Under the pieces are notes generated by a model. That model had not been told where the DNA came from, ran no database searches, and was given only the letters and a program-made list of their open reading frames with translations. This document shows, one piece after another, positions 12,556 through 24,700 of a DNA stretch of 64,000 nt. Origin of the DNA: Centropus unirufus (lineage: Eukaryota > Chordata > Aves > Cuculiformes > Centropidae); NCBI GenBank assembly GCA_013397695.1, contig VYZI01000133.1:1-64000 (forward strand), read 5' to 3'. How positions within the stretch are numbered: position 1 is the stretch's first letter; each line of letters starts with the position of its first letter. The translations under genes and the position numbers were made by a program.

Positions 12556-15500
12556 ACAGAGGGGCAAGGATGTTTGCTACTGATACAGGATTGTCTAGCA
12601 TAATCAGAGATGCTGCAAGATATTGCAGAAGCATTTCTCCACATTTGTGAATGGGCAGTAAAAATGTTAGTAAAACTACCTATTAATTAAAAAAAATTAG
12701 AAAAAAACCCTCTAATTATTTATGCACTTTGAGGTCCAAATTAGCCTGGTATTGGGATCAGCTTGAGTAGGTATCTGAAAATCTCAGCTCAGTGCTCAAC
12801 TTGTACCACAAATAAACTTTTGGGGAGCCTGTGGGTTTCAGATATTACTCAACTGGATAAAAGGATTCCCCGGGCACAGCACACATCATGTGGGGTTATG
12901 CTGCCCTCCAAACCCTCCCTCCTCTGCTCAGGCAAGACTGGTCCTCCCTGTGCAGCCTGTGTGCCTGTGCCCTCAGCTCCTCCCTTGATATTTAAACTTT
13001 CAGACTACTTCCATGGCAGTAGGTACCTGGCTAAATCCCAGTGTCAGTGACAGCCGGGCAGACCAATGGCAAATAGCTCCTCGGGTGCTTAATGCTGGCA
13101 GCAAACATTTCAATATCAGCCCATCTTGACCCTGCAGATAACACAGGGCAGTGGATCTGCCTTGGTAATTTGTGTAACAGGCTTGTACCTTTGGCCTGAG
13201 GCTGGAGACGATGCCAAACATCTGCCACCGGACTCCTGAGGCTGACGTCAATACTCCTCCGTCTTAAGCCTGGTACTGGCTCAGCTGCATCCATCTCTCC
13301 CAAAGACAAATGGTGCTTTATTACATGGGCAGAAAAAAAAATATCTCATTCGGCACCAGCAACTCAGCACTGAAAACTCTGAGTAATAAATAGCTCTATC
13401 AGGGTTGAGTTGTGTTCCTTTCCACTTTGTCTTCCCCTGTCTGCCTGCACACCATGCTTCAGCTCTCTGGAAGCACAGGGAGACTGGCTGGATGGAAGAG
13501 GATTGTTGCACAGTGTCCCTGGGAATTTCTGGAACAGCACTGGTGAGCCAAGCCAGCAGAGATGTGCTCTGCCTCACTGCAGCCCCACTGGCATCATCAC
13601 CCCACGGAGAATAATTTTCTTCTCCAGGAGGGGCCAACAGTGAGAGAAACTCATGGCTTCTCCCAGGACATGTCTCGGGGTGCATCCACACCTCAGTTTA
13701 CCCTCAGGCTAAGCCATCTAGCCCTGGGTACAATGTGACTTCCACTTTCCACATGCAATAAGCACTGCAGGAAGGGAATATAAGCAGGAGTGCAGGGAAC
13801 TGGGTTCACTAAGGCTCATCTCCTGCACAGGGTTTTAGGGACCCCTCGTTTCACCAGCTGCCCTCATCCCTCAGCAGCCGCAGGTAGTCCAGGGAGCCTC
13901 TGCTGTATCCTGCAAACCCCTGGACTTGGTGGCATCAGGCAGAAGGATGCCTGAGGCTGCTGGCAGCCCATCTGGAGGAATGTGTCCTGGGCAGGATATG
14001 GGATGCTGAGGAGCAGGTGGCAGCAGGCACGAGTCCCAGTTTTGGAATTAAGGAGGAAGCAGCCAAAGCAAGGTCCTAACACGGGCTGCTGCTGCCATCT
14101 AGCCATGCCCGCCGCTCCAGTGCAGCACAGCCTTCTCACACCCTTCGTAGTTTATTTTCTGTGCAAGTTACTGCTTTTCTGCATCTTTCCTCTTCTGAGC
14201 CACCAAGGAGAAGGTAACATCTGAGGTCTCTTTGCTCAGCCTGCCCTTGCTGACGTTGCTGCCAGAGCTGCTGCAGTACTTTGAGGCAGGACATGCAGTA
14301 TCTCAGTGGTCAAATCAGAGCTGGACATGCTGGCTGCTCTCCATGGCCATGGGTTTGCATCCAGCCAGTGTTCTAGCACCACACCTGCTGGGTGGCATCC
14401 TTCTTTCCAGCGAGATTCAGCTCCCCTGGGGGAAGACACCCTCTGTGCCCTGATGCAGGTATGGACATTGGACCCAGCAGATCTCCCACCACCCTGCCCA
14501 GAGTCCTAAACCTGAGTATGGGAACAGGTTTCTGCTTTGGAAGCTGTTTCCTTCCTGCAGCATCTGTAGCTATTGCCTAACCTGGGAGGAGCGGTGAATG
14601 GTGGCCCCCAGGCTGACGGACACCCCATTCAGCTGGGGACACAGGGAAACTTCTTTAGGAGGGTGAGACGCCACTTTATGAACATCAGGGCTCCTGGGTG
14701 AGGAACCTTCTTCACCCCATGGAGCAGGATGTTCTTTTCTTTGCTCCAACACTCACAGCGTGACTTTGGTTTAGCACCCATTATAGTTCCTGCCACCCTC
14801 TCACTCCCCCCTTCCCATTTTTGAGGTAGGAGTGGGTCCTCTCTCCTCAGCAACTCCCCAGAGGCAGTTTCCCAGTGTAGATCCAGTTTACCACTAGAAC
14901 ACAGGCCCTCACTAAGCAGAACCCCACCAGCGGGCAGGTAGCCAAGGAGCTGGTTGGGTTGGAAAACCGACTGCTGGACTGAGGGGATTATGCTGTGGGG
15001 CTTGGTTCCACAGCACTGCCAGACCTGTGGGAGCCAGAGCGAGGACAAGTGCACTAGGACTGGAAGGGACAGATCAGCCCATGATTACTCAGGACTTTGG
15101 CCTAGCACTTCTCAAAAGCCTCCAGAGATGGAGCCTGGCCAGACCAACCAACAGTCTGGTCCCTTCCTGGCTCTCCTCACAGGGCAGGTTTCTTGTGCTT
15201 ATCCTGACCTCCCTCGTTCCAGCTTGTGTTCATTGTCATTTAACATCAGCAATCTCACAAAGCTAGTCTAAGGAATGTGGCATGAATCAATTCCATGGAC
15301 TGACTGACCCCCAAAAAAGAAAAAAGGAAAAAAAAGAAAAAAAGGAAAAAACAAAATCCTGACAACTGCCATCAAAAAAGAACCCCAGGAATGATAGAAG
15401 AGGATTAAAGTCACTTTCTGTGAATCACTACTGAAAGAGCTAAGCCTTGGACTGAGTTCCAAGCAGGAAGCTGACAGGACATTTGAGGTAACAGGCTTAA

Positions 15501-18500
15501 TAAATACATTTCTAAAAGCCACTCATTTTGAAGGTTTCTATGGTTTAAAAACCTCAAATCCTCTGTTTCCTGTTTCTGTGAACAGATGGGAAGGGAGCTT
15601 TGTTTGGCTGGCTTTTTTTCCTGAGCTGTGCAGTAGTTTAATTATTACTTTTTACATAGTTTTTCCTTGTACTTTCTTCCTTGCATTTCTTCTCTCTGAT
15701 AAAATCCTGCCTATGCTGCGGTTTGACACTGAGTATGGGATTGATTTAAAAGCTTTCCATTTCTCTCCTTTCTCCTGCCTTCTCTGGCTCTGACATACAG
15801 AGGAGGGGGGGGGGGGGGGGGGGGGGGGGGGAGTCGCCTGAAACTTTTTTTTTGGGCTGAGCTCCACCTTGTGGGCTTTTTCTTGTCTAAATAATCATCA
15901 CATCCTTATCTCTGGGAGGATCTCCCTTGGCCCCAGTCAGAAGAACCTCTTCTCTTCACTTGCACTCAGGTATAAACTCCCTGCTGGGGGCTGAAACCCA
16001 CATGGCACAAGCAGATTGTGTCCTACAGCACCCACCTCCTGGGGAGACTGGTGAGCCATCCCAACAGGGAATTTCCCTCCCCTGAACCAGCAATCTCCAT
16101 GGCAAGTTGGATTTTCTTTTGCTTTTCACTTTGATCAGGTGCTTTAATGGTTTAATATTAATTTTGACTGCAGGGAAGCAGCACAAGCACTGCCGAGAAA
16201 TATTTGTTGAGCTGTTGCTACTCATGAACTATGGTTAACAGCAAGTAACAGGAGTTTTTAAGCAGGTGGTTTTTTTTTAATCCATCAACACAATAGACAA
16301 TTTTCTTCTTGTCTTCACGGTAATCTTCACAGTTTCTTCTGGTCATCAGCACCTCCATTATCTTACTTAAAACTGCATTCACATCATCCCATTTAAGCAT
16401 GGGATGCAAAAAGTGCCAACCTAGAGCTAGTACCTTGTTCTTCCCAGCTAGTGAGCTTAGTAGCCAAATACAGAACGATGATGCTTAAGCCCAATGAATG
16501 CCCAAATCCTGCTCTTCTCCCAAGGTAGAGAACTGCATTTCAAGGATGAGGTCACACCTGTAATTGCCAAGTATTTTGGGAATCCTTTCTACTGAGTTGC
16601 TACAGTTGCCCTCTTCTCAGCTCATATTCCTGCTTCCTGCCTTCCCAAGGCAAGGAGCTTGCCCTTCCCCAGCAGTTGTAAGGTGCTAGTAGCAACACAG
16701 CTGGAAGCAGTGGTCTCTTTACACCACTGGTCTTTAAGCCTCTCTGCCTTTGCCTCCTTTGCTGAACTGCTGTGCAGCCTTGCTGCCTCCTCACCACTTT
16801 CTGGGCTCGAACGTGGTATCACAAAGGCAGGGTGAGCCAATTACTCCTTTGCAAAGCACGCTGAGAGCGTGAATTAAACAGAGCGTAACTGCAAGGCATG
16901 TCTCTTGTTTTGTGGAAACACTGTGGGCAAGACTGGGACCAACATTTCAGTGTGCTAAGGCGTCTGTCTTTGGGCAAAGACCAACAAACTGCTCCTGCAG
17001 AATAAGCATCAAGAAACCCATGCAAATAAGCAGCGAATATTAGTTCGGCTGTTGTGATACTTGCAAGACAACATGGACATAGACGAGACTGCAGCGTGCT
17101 CCCCTGAGGGAGCTCCTTTCTTTAGGCAGCGCTCAAGCATTTCCCAGTGAGGGTGGCCTCTCCTCACTGACATGGAGGGGATTCAAGGGGCCTCAAGTGT
17201 TCACATCCAAAGCACTCGCTTCTGCACCAGCCCTCAGGCTCACACTGTAAAGGGCAACAAAGTTTTGGTGCATGTACTCCTCTGAGAATTCATCCTCAGC
17301 TTTCCAAAAGTGGCGCTGCTGTGGTTTAGCTGCTCTGAACACCTCCTGTACGCAGGGGACTACAAAACTAGCAGAAACACTAAAGCAAAGCTTTCCAGAG
17401 CATAAGACCATATGTTCTCTCTATTCTCCATGTATTTTCAGGATAGCCAAAAGTGTTTTAACTAGCTGGGGGTGAATTTGGATTGCAGGCATTTGTGACA
17501 TGGGTACTGAAGTCATCACTGCGATACCAACTGCCTTCAAACTGCGAAGAAAACCAGGGGATGCACGTCAAAGCCAGGGAAACATCTCTAAATAAAATTA
17601 TTCTGACTTATTTCAGCGCTGATCAGTGCTTATTTCAAGAGAAGATTAAAAAAAATATTATTGCAGTGACTGATGACCTTTCACTTTGTGACAAATATAT
17701 TTGCCTATGCTCTTCTTGCAGCACTTGTGGATAATAATTTTTTTTTTCTTTGTGGAAGACAGTTGGAAGAGAGCTTCCATTTCAGACTTATTGGAAATTG
17801 GTGCTGTCTTTAGCTGTAAAATAAATGTTTAAATGACAATACTTGCTGGGGGTTAGGTCCTTGAGGGAAGAGTGCTGCCTTCAGCTCCAGGTTTGTTCTC
17901 AGATGGAGGATGGAGACTTGGTCCTGTAGGTGGAGCTGCGCCTCCCTGCTGCCAGCTCCGGGTTAGTCTGTGGGCACAAATGAGGCTGCAGGCTTTCCTC
18001 TTCCAAGGGGATTCACGCAGACACTGTCCGCAAGGCCTGTGTTGTAGCCTACAAGTTAGCAACTTAAAAATTAAATTGTAAGCCAAGTAATCAGGCGGCA
18101 ATGCAAGGTCAGTCTGCCCTGGCGTACACTCTGCCATCAGTAACTCCCCTCTGTGTCCCTTACTCCTCTCAATCTCTCTTTCTATTTCAGCGTTCTCCAG
18201 TCACCCCAACAACTTCCCACCTTTGGTTTTCCATTTGACGCAGCTTCAGAGGACCAGAGTTTTTCAACTTTTTTTTTTAATACAAAACTACATTTGCACT
18301 AAAGGGCATCAGATGTGCTCCAGCACAGGCCATGTATAGGCACAGGTGGATGTAGGGAAGGTCTCATCTAGACTTGTTTCAGGCTTCCAGTGGCTTCACC
18401 ACTCAAGAAAGAGGAATGGGGTTATTAGAAGCCGTGCCCTCACCTTGGGGAGATGTCTTGGTATTTGTTCCAGATATTCTCTCTTTTTCTAAGAGTGATC

Positions 18501-18640
18501 CCAAGAAAACCAACACCTCCATCACCAGTGAGAGGAGTGTCCACTGGGCACATCAGAAGGAATGCCCCAGTTCCTGCCCACAGTGAAACAGACACAGCAC
18601 TGTATGGAGCATGGCTCACAAAAAGCAAGCCAAAAGGCAC
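12556..18640. other. Intergenic DNA without supported genes
   Basis: No exon series or recognisable protein is visible on either strand. An A/G-rich tract at about 15308-15352 and a long G homopolymer at 15805-15831 are the main low-complexity features. Around 13000-13260 the sequence is mixed and contains TGACGTCA-like and NFI-like words, but no firm element can be claimed. Confidence 0.55.
15805..15831. repeat. Poly-G tract (27 G)
   Basis: Twenty-seven uninterrupted G residues follow AGA and precede AGTCGCCTG. The true length is uncertain because such homopolymers are poorly sequenced. The tract could form a G-quadruplex. Confidence 0.95.
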
Positions 18641-21280
18641 AGGCTATACTTGGCTCCAGCTTTGATATTTGTTGAGCCAATTATAGAAGACAGATGATGC
18701 TGAGCTCAATTTCTCTGGCAGGCAGCTCCTCCCTTATATGAGGCAAGATTGCTCCAGAGAAGAAGAATTAAGGTGTGCAGACAGAACAACTGGATTTGAT
18801 CAATAAGCAAAAAAAAGCAAGATCTACGGAAGGGAGGCTGAACTAAACCATAGTTCACTGCTTACTTTGCTACATCTCTGCTGTCCTGTGTGGTGGGTGG
18901 TTCAGGAAATGCATTGCCTTAGTTTGGATGGCTGGTAATCCCCATAGTCATCATAGGACCAATTCCTGTAACTCGGGATCTTTTAAAACAAATTCTAAAA
19001 GTGGAAATTGACCACTGAGATACTATGGAAGCCAGGTGCAGGGTAGCTGTGAGATGAAGAATACCTGCTCAGCATAATCTAACATAAAATGAGAAACTTA
19101 TGTTCGCTTAAAAAACATACCACCATTACTCTATAAAGATTTATTACTCCTGGAAGTACTAAAAGTCAGCTAGCAAATCCCATTGTTTACAGAAGATGCT
19201 CGAGAAGATCAGCTGTTCTTCTAAAGCACTTGCTACTCTCATTAGAAATGGCTTACAGCACAAAGCCATACCTGCTGCCATGGAAGAAGGTGGTAAAGAA
19301 TTGAAGTTGGCTACATGTCTTTAGGGGAGCATTGTAAGTTAATCAAAATGCTTACTAGCATGTCACCGTGGCCCTGGCCTCCAGAAGAAACAGATGGGTT
19401 TGTTGCTACTGTGGTAGCACACACTTTCCCTCTCAGGGAAGCTTGTTAATCAGCTTCCAGAAATGATTGCCCTCGAACTACCTGCTGGAGATGGTCTCCA
19501 CCAGCTGCAAGCAGAGGAAGACAGACTGTGCCACTCGCCCACCACAGAAAGCGGGTAGAGTCCAGCACCAGTTGCTAGTGCAGACATTACATAAGGTCTT
19601 ACTATTGTGAGATCCCCTTCTGGCTTAACCATCCACAAACTTCCAGCATGGAGGTTTAAAAAGTAGCTACATCTCCTTTAGACAACTGCAGGTTTCCCAG
19701 GACTACATTTTCTGTGCACCAGTTAGGTATTTTCCCCACTGCTCAAATGCGCTTGGCTCTCCCAAGGCAAGATTTAGATATGAAACTATTAGGCTATTAA
19801 GATCTGGTTACCATTCATTACTTTTACTTTCATGACAAGAATCATTCCACAAGAACTTGTAGAAACTAAGAAATACTCCCAGTTTGGATGCAGGGCTTTA
19901 AAATTAAGGGTATTGCTCCACTACGAGTATGTACTGAAGTTTGCAGTAGGGTAGTTCAGGCTGCTGCATTGCAGGGGAATAAAGGCAGGTACCATTTCAA
20001 CCACAAGCTTCAAGCTAGGAGTAAAGCAAATAAAGAAATACAAGTAATCACATGGGAAGTTTCATGAGAATCAGGAATGGGTACCAATGCTTCCGTTTAC
20101 CCTACTAGTTCAGCTAATAGAGCTTTGTCTCAGCTGAAAACACAAAATAGAGGTTAAACATTTTTTACAGCTGCATGTAAGAAAGCTGCTTTATTTCTCA
20201 TTTTGCTAGAGCCACTTCTTTCTAACAGCAGTGCTACCCTTTGGATGACCCTTTAAATTTAAACACTTCCCAAGTTAGCTTAAGCTTTATTTATTTGACG
20301 TGTTAATGTTTCCCTTTTTATGCATCAGGCATTTGGTCAAAGATGCTTGCAGTCCAGGACCTTCTGACAAATGGAACAGATCCAGATGTGGGACTGATTA
20401 ATTTGCCAGAAACATTTTGCAATTTCAGTGCAATGAGTGGCACCAAATTAGCATCAGGTTAAGCAGAAGTCAGAATGCTCTACTCCAATAAGCTAACTCG
20501 CTGATTTTATCATCCGCACATCCCATATTAACTCCTAGTATCCAATACTGTGATCTATCACATTTAATCCAAAGTCAGAAGTTTAACAGGGTAGCATGTA
20601 TTTTCATTCTATTAGAGCTTTATATTATTTATTATATATTTATATTATTTTTATTATTATATTATATATTTGCATTATATATTTATTTGTTTTCTATTAA
20701 AACAAAATCACTTTGTGTGCACAAAGGATGTTGAGCCCCATTCTCATCTATTTTGTGCCAAGGCCACAAGGTTCGGGGAGCAGTCAGTCCTCACCTACTG
20801 GTCAGCCACATAGTTGCAGCTTCTGAAGTTTTCCCCTGACATTTAAATCCTTGCACACATAACAAACAGCTTATCAGTGGCAGCTCTGCAGCCTGTGCTG
20901 TAGCCTCTCATTCATCAATAGTCACTGTCCCTGGCCACGGCAGCTATATGATATAAATAAACAGCACTGCACCTAAGCTGGGATTAACATGGTTGGAATA
21001 ACACATGTTCAATAGGGAAAGAACATGTGATTCCACAAGAATTCACACAATAGTCGATTTGTTGGTGGTCAAGATTTTTCTAATCATATCTTAAAAGACA
21101 CTGGTCAGTTTCCCTGCCTGTAAAGGGGTTCCTTCACTTCAGTAAGCTGGGAGGGCAAGGCAATTGTGTTATCCAATTATTAATAAGCTCTTGGCTCACA
21201 GCACCTGCTCTGTCTTCATATATGCTGAAAGAGCCATCCAGGACCAATTAATTTTCTACAGATTCACCGAACACAGGACA
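18641..21280. other. Intergenic DNA between the convergent 3' ends
   Basis: Coding potential is almost absent; only one frame of about 60 codons occurs. It holds an AT-rich tract at 20621-20700 made of TTATT/ATATT words. I see no repeat family or RNA gene in it. Confidence 0.55.
20621..20700. repeat. AT-rich low-complexity tract
   Basis: About 80 bases consist nearly only of TATTA, TTTAT and ATATATT words. Confidence 0.85.
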
Positions 21281-21620
21281 AGTTATTTCAATATACTTTA
21301 TTTTTAAACAGGTAGGTCACAAAACACTAAGCTTAGCCCGTTCTGCCATACACAAGCTACAAATACTTGTTTGACAGTTGAGGGTCAGTCTTTAGTAGCA
21401 TACATGAAAAGTGAATAAAAATCCATATAAAACAATATTCAAATAGTTTCCATAGGAACACAGATAATTGTGACCCATCTCCTAGTACTTTTTGTTGTAT
21501 TTATGCCAAACCTAAACTTTAAAAAAAAACACTTATAAATTCTAGCAAGAATTAAGTTAATGGTCCCCCAAATGCCCTAAATTCAATTACTAACCTTGCA
21601 GTTAAATCACTAAACATCAT
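21280..21620 (-). other. ODC1: ODC1 3'UTR
   Basis: This sequence lies between the ODC1 stop codon (21621-21623) and the first good poly(A) signal downstream on the - strand. At about 340 nt it is close to the usual ODC1 3'UTR length in mammals. The exact end is inferred. Confidence 0.7.
21297..21302 (-). promoter_or_regulatory. ODC1: Poly(A) signal of ODC1
   Basis: Canonical AATAAA on the - strand about 320 nt past the ODC1 stop. The cleavage site is expected near 21280. Confidence 0.7.
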
Positions 21621-21762
21621 CTATACATTAATACTAGCTGAAGCACAAGTTGCTGGATATTCAATTCCACTTTCCCAGGCACAAGAGAGAGGCAGACTAG
21701 CAACATCCTGCTCCTCCACTTCAGCTAGGAACCCTCGCTCCTTGATCTGCTGCATTAGTTGC
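21621..21762 (-). CDS. ODC1: ODC1 last coding exon (C-terminal degron)
   Basis: The exon completes a split Trp414 codon and encodes residues 415-460 plus TAG. It includes EVEEQD, LSCAWESG (Cys440, equivalent to human Cys441) and the terminal CASASINV. The segment between them (IEYPAT) is one residue shorter than in human ODC. This tail is the part that makes vertebrate ODC short-lived. The acceptor CTAG is preceded by a long T-rich tract. Confidence 0.95.
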
Positions 21763-24700
21763 CTAGAAAAAAAAAGGAAAAATAACAGTCAAATAGTGTT
21801 TCACTACAAGATAACAAAAAAGAAGGTAAGCAAAGTACTTCTTTACTGCCAGGGAGCATGAAATAAACTCTTTACTCTTCATCTGCAATCCAGAGAATGT
21901 CACCAAATTAAAACCAAAAAATCAAATCAAAGCAGTGTCTCCTCAGGTCATTTGTGGCTTGTACTTGCCCTGAAGTCCAGCCATTACCCAAGGTGCTTTC
22001 ATTCCTTCTGGACAGGATCTAGATCTGCAGAGATGCACCTATAAACTGTAGCTACATCTGTACACCACAAGCTAAACAGGTCCAACGACCTAGTGCTGAT
22101 TAGCTCAGGATTTCAGACCTATATATGCACTATCCCTTATCCCACACCCTCACATTCCCAGGTAACCTTATTCAAGTATGGATGACAGACTAGGAATGTA
22201 AACGAGTTATCAGTGAGAACCACGTAACTTCTGTAGTTAGACAGGAGTTGTACTGAAAGAAAAGCTCAGAAGAACTTCAGTTTACTGAGGTTTTGGACTT
22301 ATAAGGTATGCAAGACAAGAAGTTGTGCTACTACATGGCTCCCAATATGCCACTAGCTTTTACTCAGACATATGTAGCATTCTTGTGCCTTAACTTCCAC
22401 AGTTATCAAGCCACAAATTTGGATGTATACCTTTGTATATATGTGATTAACTCCAAAAAGTGTAATCTTTTGCCACTTTTACCTGTGCTAGAAAGATGAG
22501 CACCATAACTTCATTGATACATCCCCCCTCAGTTAAGGGCGAGCTCGTAGTGCAGAATTTTCTTGACAACAGAAAATGCAGGAGGCCACACAGGGGCTGA
22601 AAGAGGGCTGTAGTCTTAGATGATGGTTATGTCCCCATAATTAAGCTCAGTAGGCCTCAGAATTAGTATTCTAACAGAAACCCAGTGCTATAATGAAAAA
22701 GCTGATTATTTTCCTGCAGAGTCATTTCTAGTTCAATTAAACATAAGTTTGGAGTCTCATGGGAAGAATAAAAGCTTCATTTGCTTTGAGTAGCGCCTCA
22801 ATTGATGGGAGGTTTCACTAAATGCACACTACAAGCCTTGCTTAGAGACATGGCTAGTAAGAAAACAGGAAGCTATGGCTTCCTATGGAAGCTATTACAT
22901 TGTAGGAATTCCCCTAAACTTAAACATTTTCAGTAAATTTGAAAGCAACCCTATAGAAAGCTAATCATGCCTCAGGGTAACACTGCTGTGCCCAAGTGCC
23001 CTTTGCCATTTTAGTAGGCAGACAATAGAGAGGCAAGGGCTTCATCTTACAGAAACCCCACTTTTACAAAGCACCCACTATAGTCACCTCATGCACAGAA
23101 GAGCACCCACGTTACTTTAAACTATTGTTTAAGGTGCAGTTTCACAGTATCCTCATATACAAGAGGAAGTCCTGCTCTCTTTACTCACCTGTTTAATAAC
23201 TTCCCATGGAGATCTAGCACTCTGCACTGAGCAATGAGCCAGAGCTACACCTAAACCAAGGAACAGCTCTCAAACAGACAAATCGTACTCTGAAGTAGCA
23301 CTGTTCAGTGCTTCTGTCTTCTGCAGTCGGGACTTAGCGAGCTAACAGTTTAGAAGACCGTGTACTATTAGAACGGATTGACTAGTGTCTAATTAGCAGT
23401 CGCAGTAGCTAAGTCTAAAGAATCCATAACGATTCTATACATTGTGCTAGAGGGAAAAACACCAGCCAGAAGCCCAAGTTAATGAAAAGTCTCCTAAAAT
23501 TACCTCTTTAAAAGCACCTCTCCCAGAACTAGGTACATCCAAGACTAAGTAAATAGGAGCGTCAAAATTGTACTATGCACACAAAAAGCTTTAGATGCAT
23601 TGCCTTCTTTCACACCACGAGGTCTTCCAAGAGCTACAGTACCAAAACTCTGGCCCTGTTTAAGGGGGAGCCAACTGACACGAGCTATTCGCTACAGTAA
23701 TTTGTACCAAAGGCCCCAATGGATCAAAATTGCTAACCATGCAGGTCTTGACATCACATAGTGTATTGTTGGTCTCTGGAATCCATTGAAAGTAGAGGCT
23801 GCTGCAACAGTGTAGGCACCCATGTTCTCAAACAGGATCCAGTCACCAACTTGCAGCTCTGGCATGTTGAAACGCTCGACAATACGATCTAGGCCATCGC
23901 AAGTTGGTCCCCATATGCTGCAGGAATAGCAGCTGTCATCCGGTTTAGGCCGCTGAAGAAGAGAGTTGAGTTTAATTAGACAATTAAAGTAGTAATATCA
24001 TAATTAGTGTAAAATTCCACCTTTCAGGGAAAAGGAGCAAGATCATCTTTGCAGGTCCTTCTCCACCCCTGGCTTTGAATTAATTCCACTGCATGCTTTG
24101 TCAGACCAATGCAAAATGCTGGTGTCATGGAGGGAGCAGTGAATTGAGAGGTGACTGCTGTGATTAGGATTCTCATCCATCCACCATGAGTAATGTGATA
24201 CTTCTGAACAAGCATACCTTTTGCAGCACAGGTTTGACATGTGCATGATCATACAAGATGCAGTTGAACGATCCATAGACTCCATCATTCACATAATACA
24301 TAAGAGTTTTGTCATTTGCATCCTCTTCATCTGGAAAAAATTGAGGTACCAGTAAGAAAATGCTTGGAAAGAAACCTACAGCTGGCTAGAAGTGAGATTA
24401 GATCTAGATTTACGTACCATCAGAACCTGTTTGCTCCTTTAATACAATTTTTTTTGCAATGATGTTGACTGCCAAGGTAAATGCTGATGCAACATAGTAC
24501 CTTCCTGGCTCTGCAATAATACTTATTCCAGAATCTGAAGGAAAGTATTTATCCAGCGCTGGGTTGATTACACTTGTGATCTAGGGAAGAATCAGTTGCC
24601 AATATTAGTGCTTTAGCAGCTCCTCAGGTGCTATTTTAGAAATCTGAGATGATGTCAGACTTTTGTGCTCATAATGATATACTGGGCAAGTGTGTACTAA

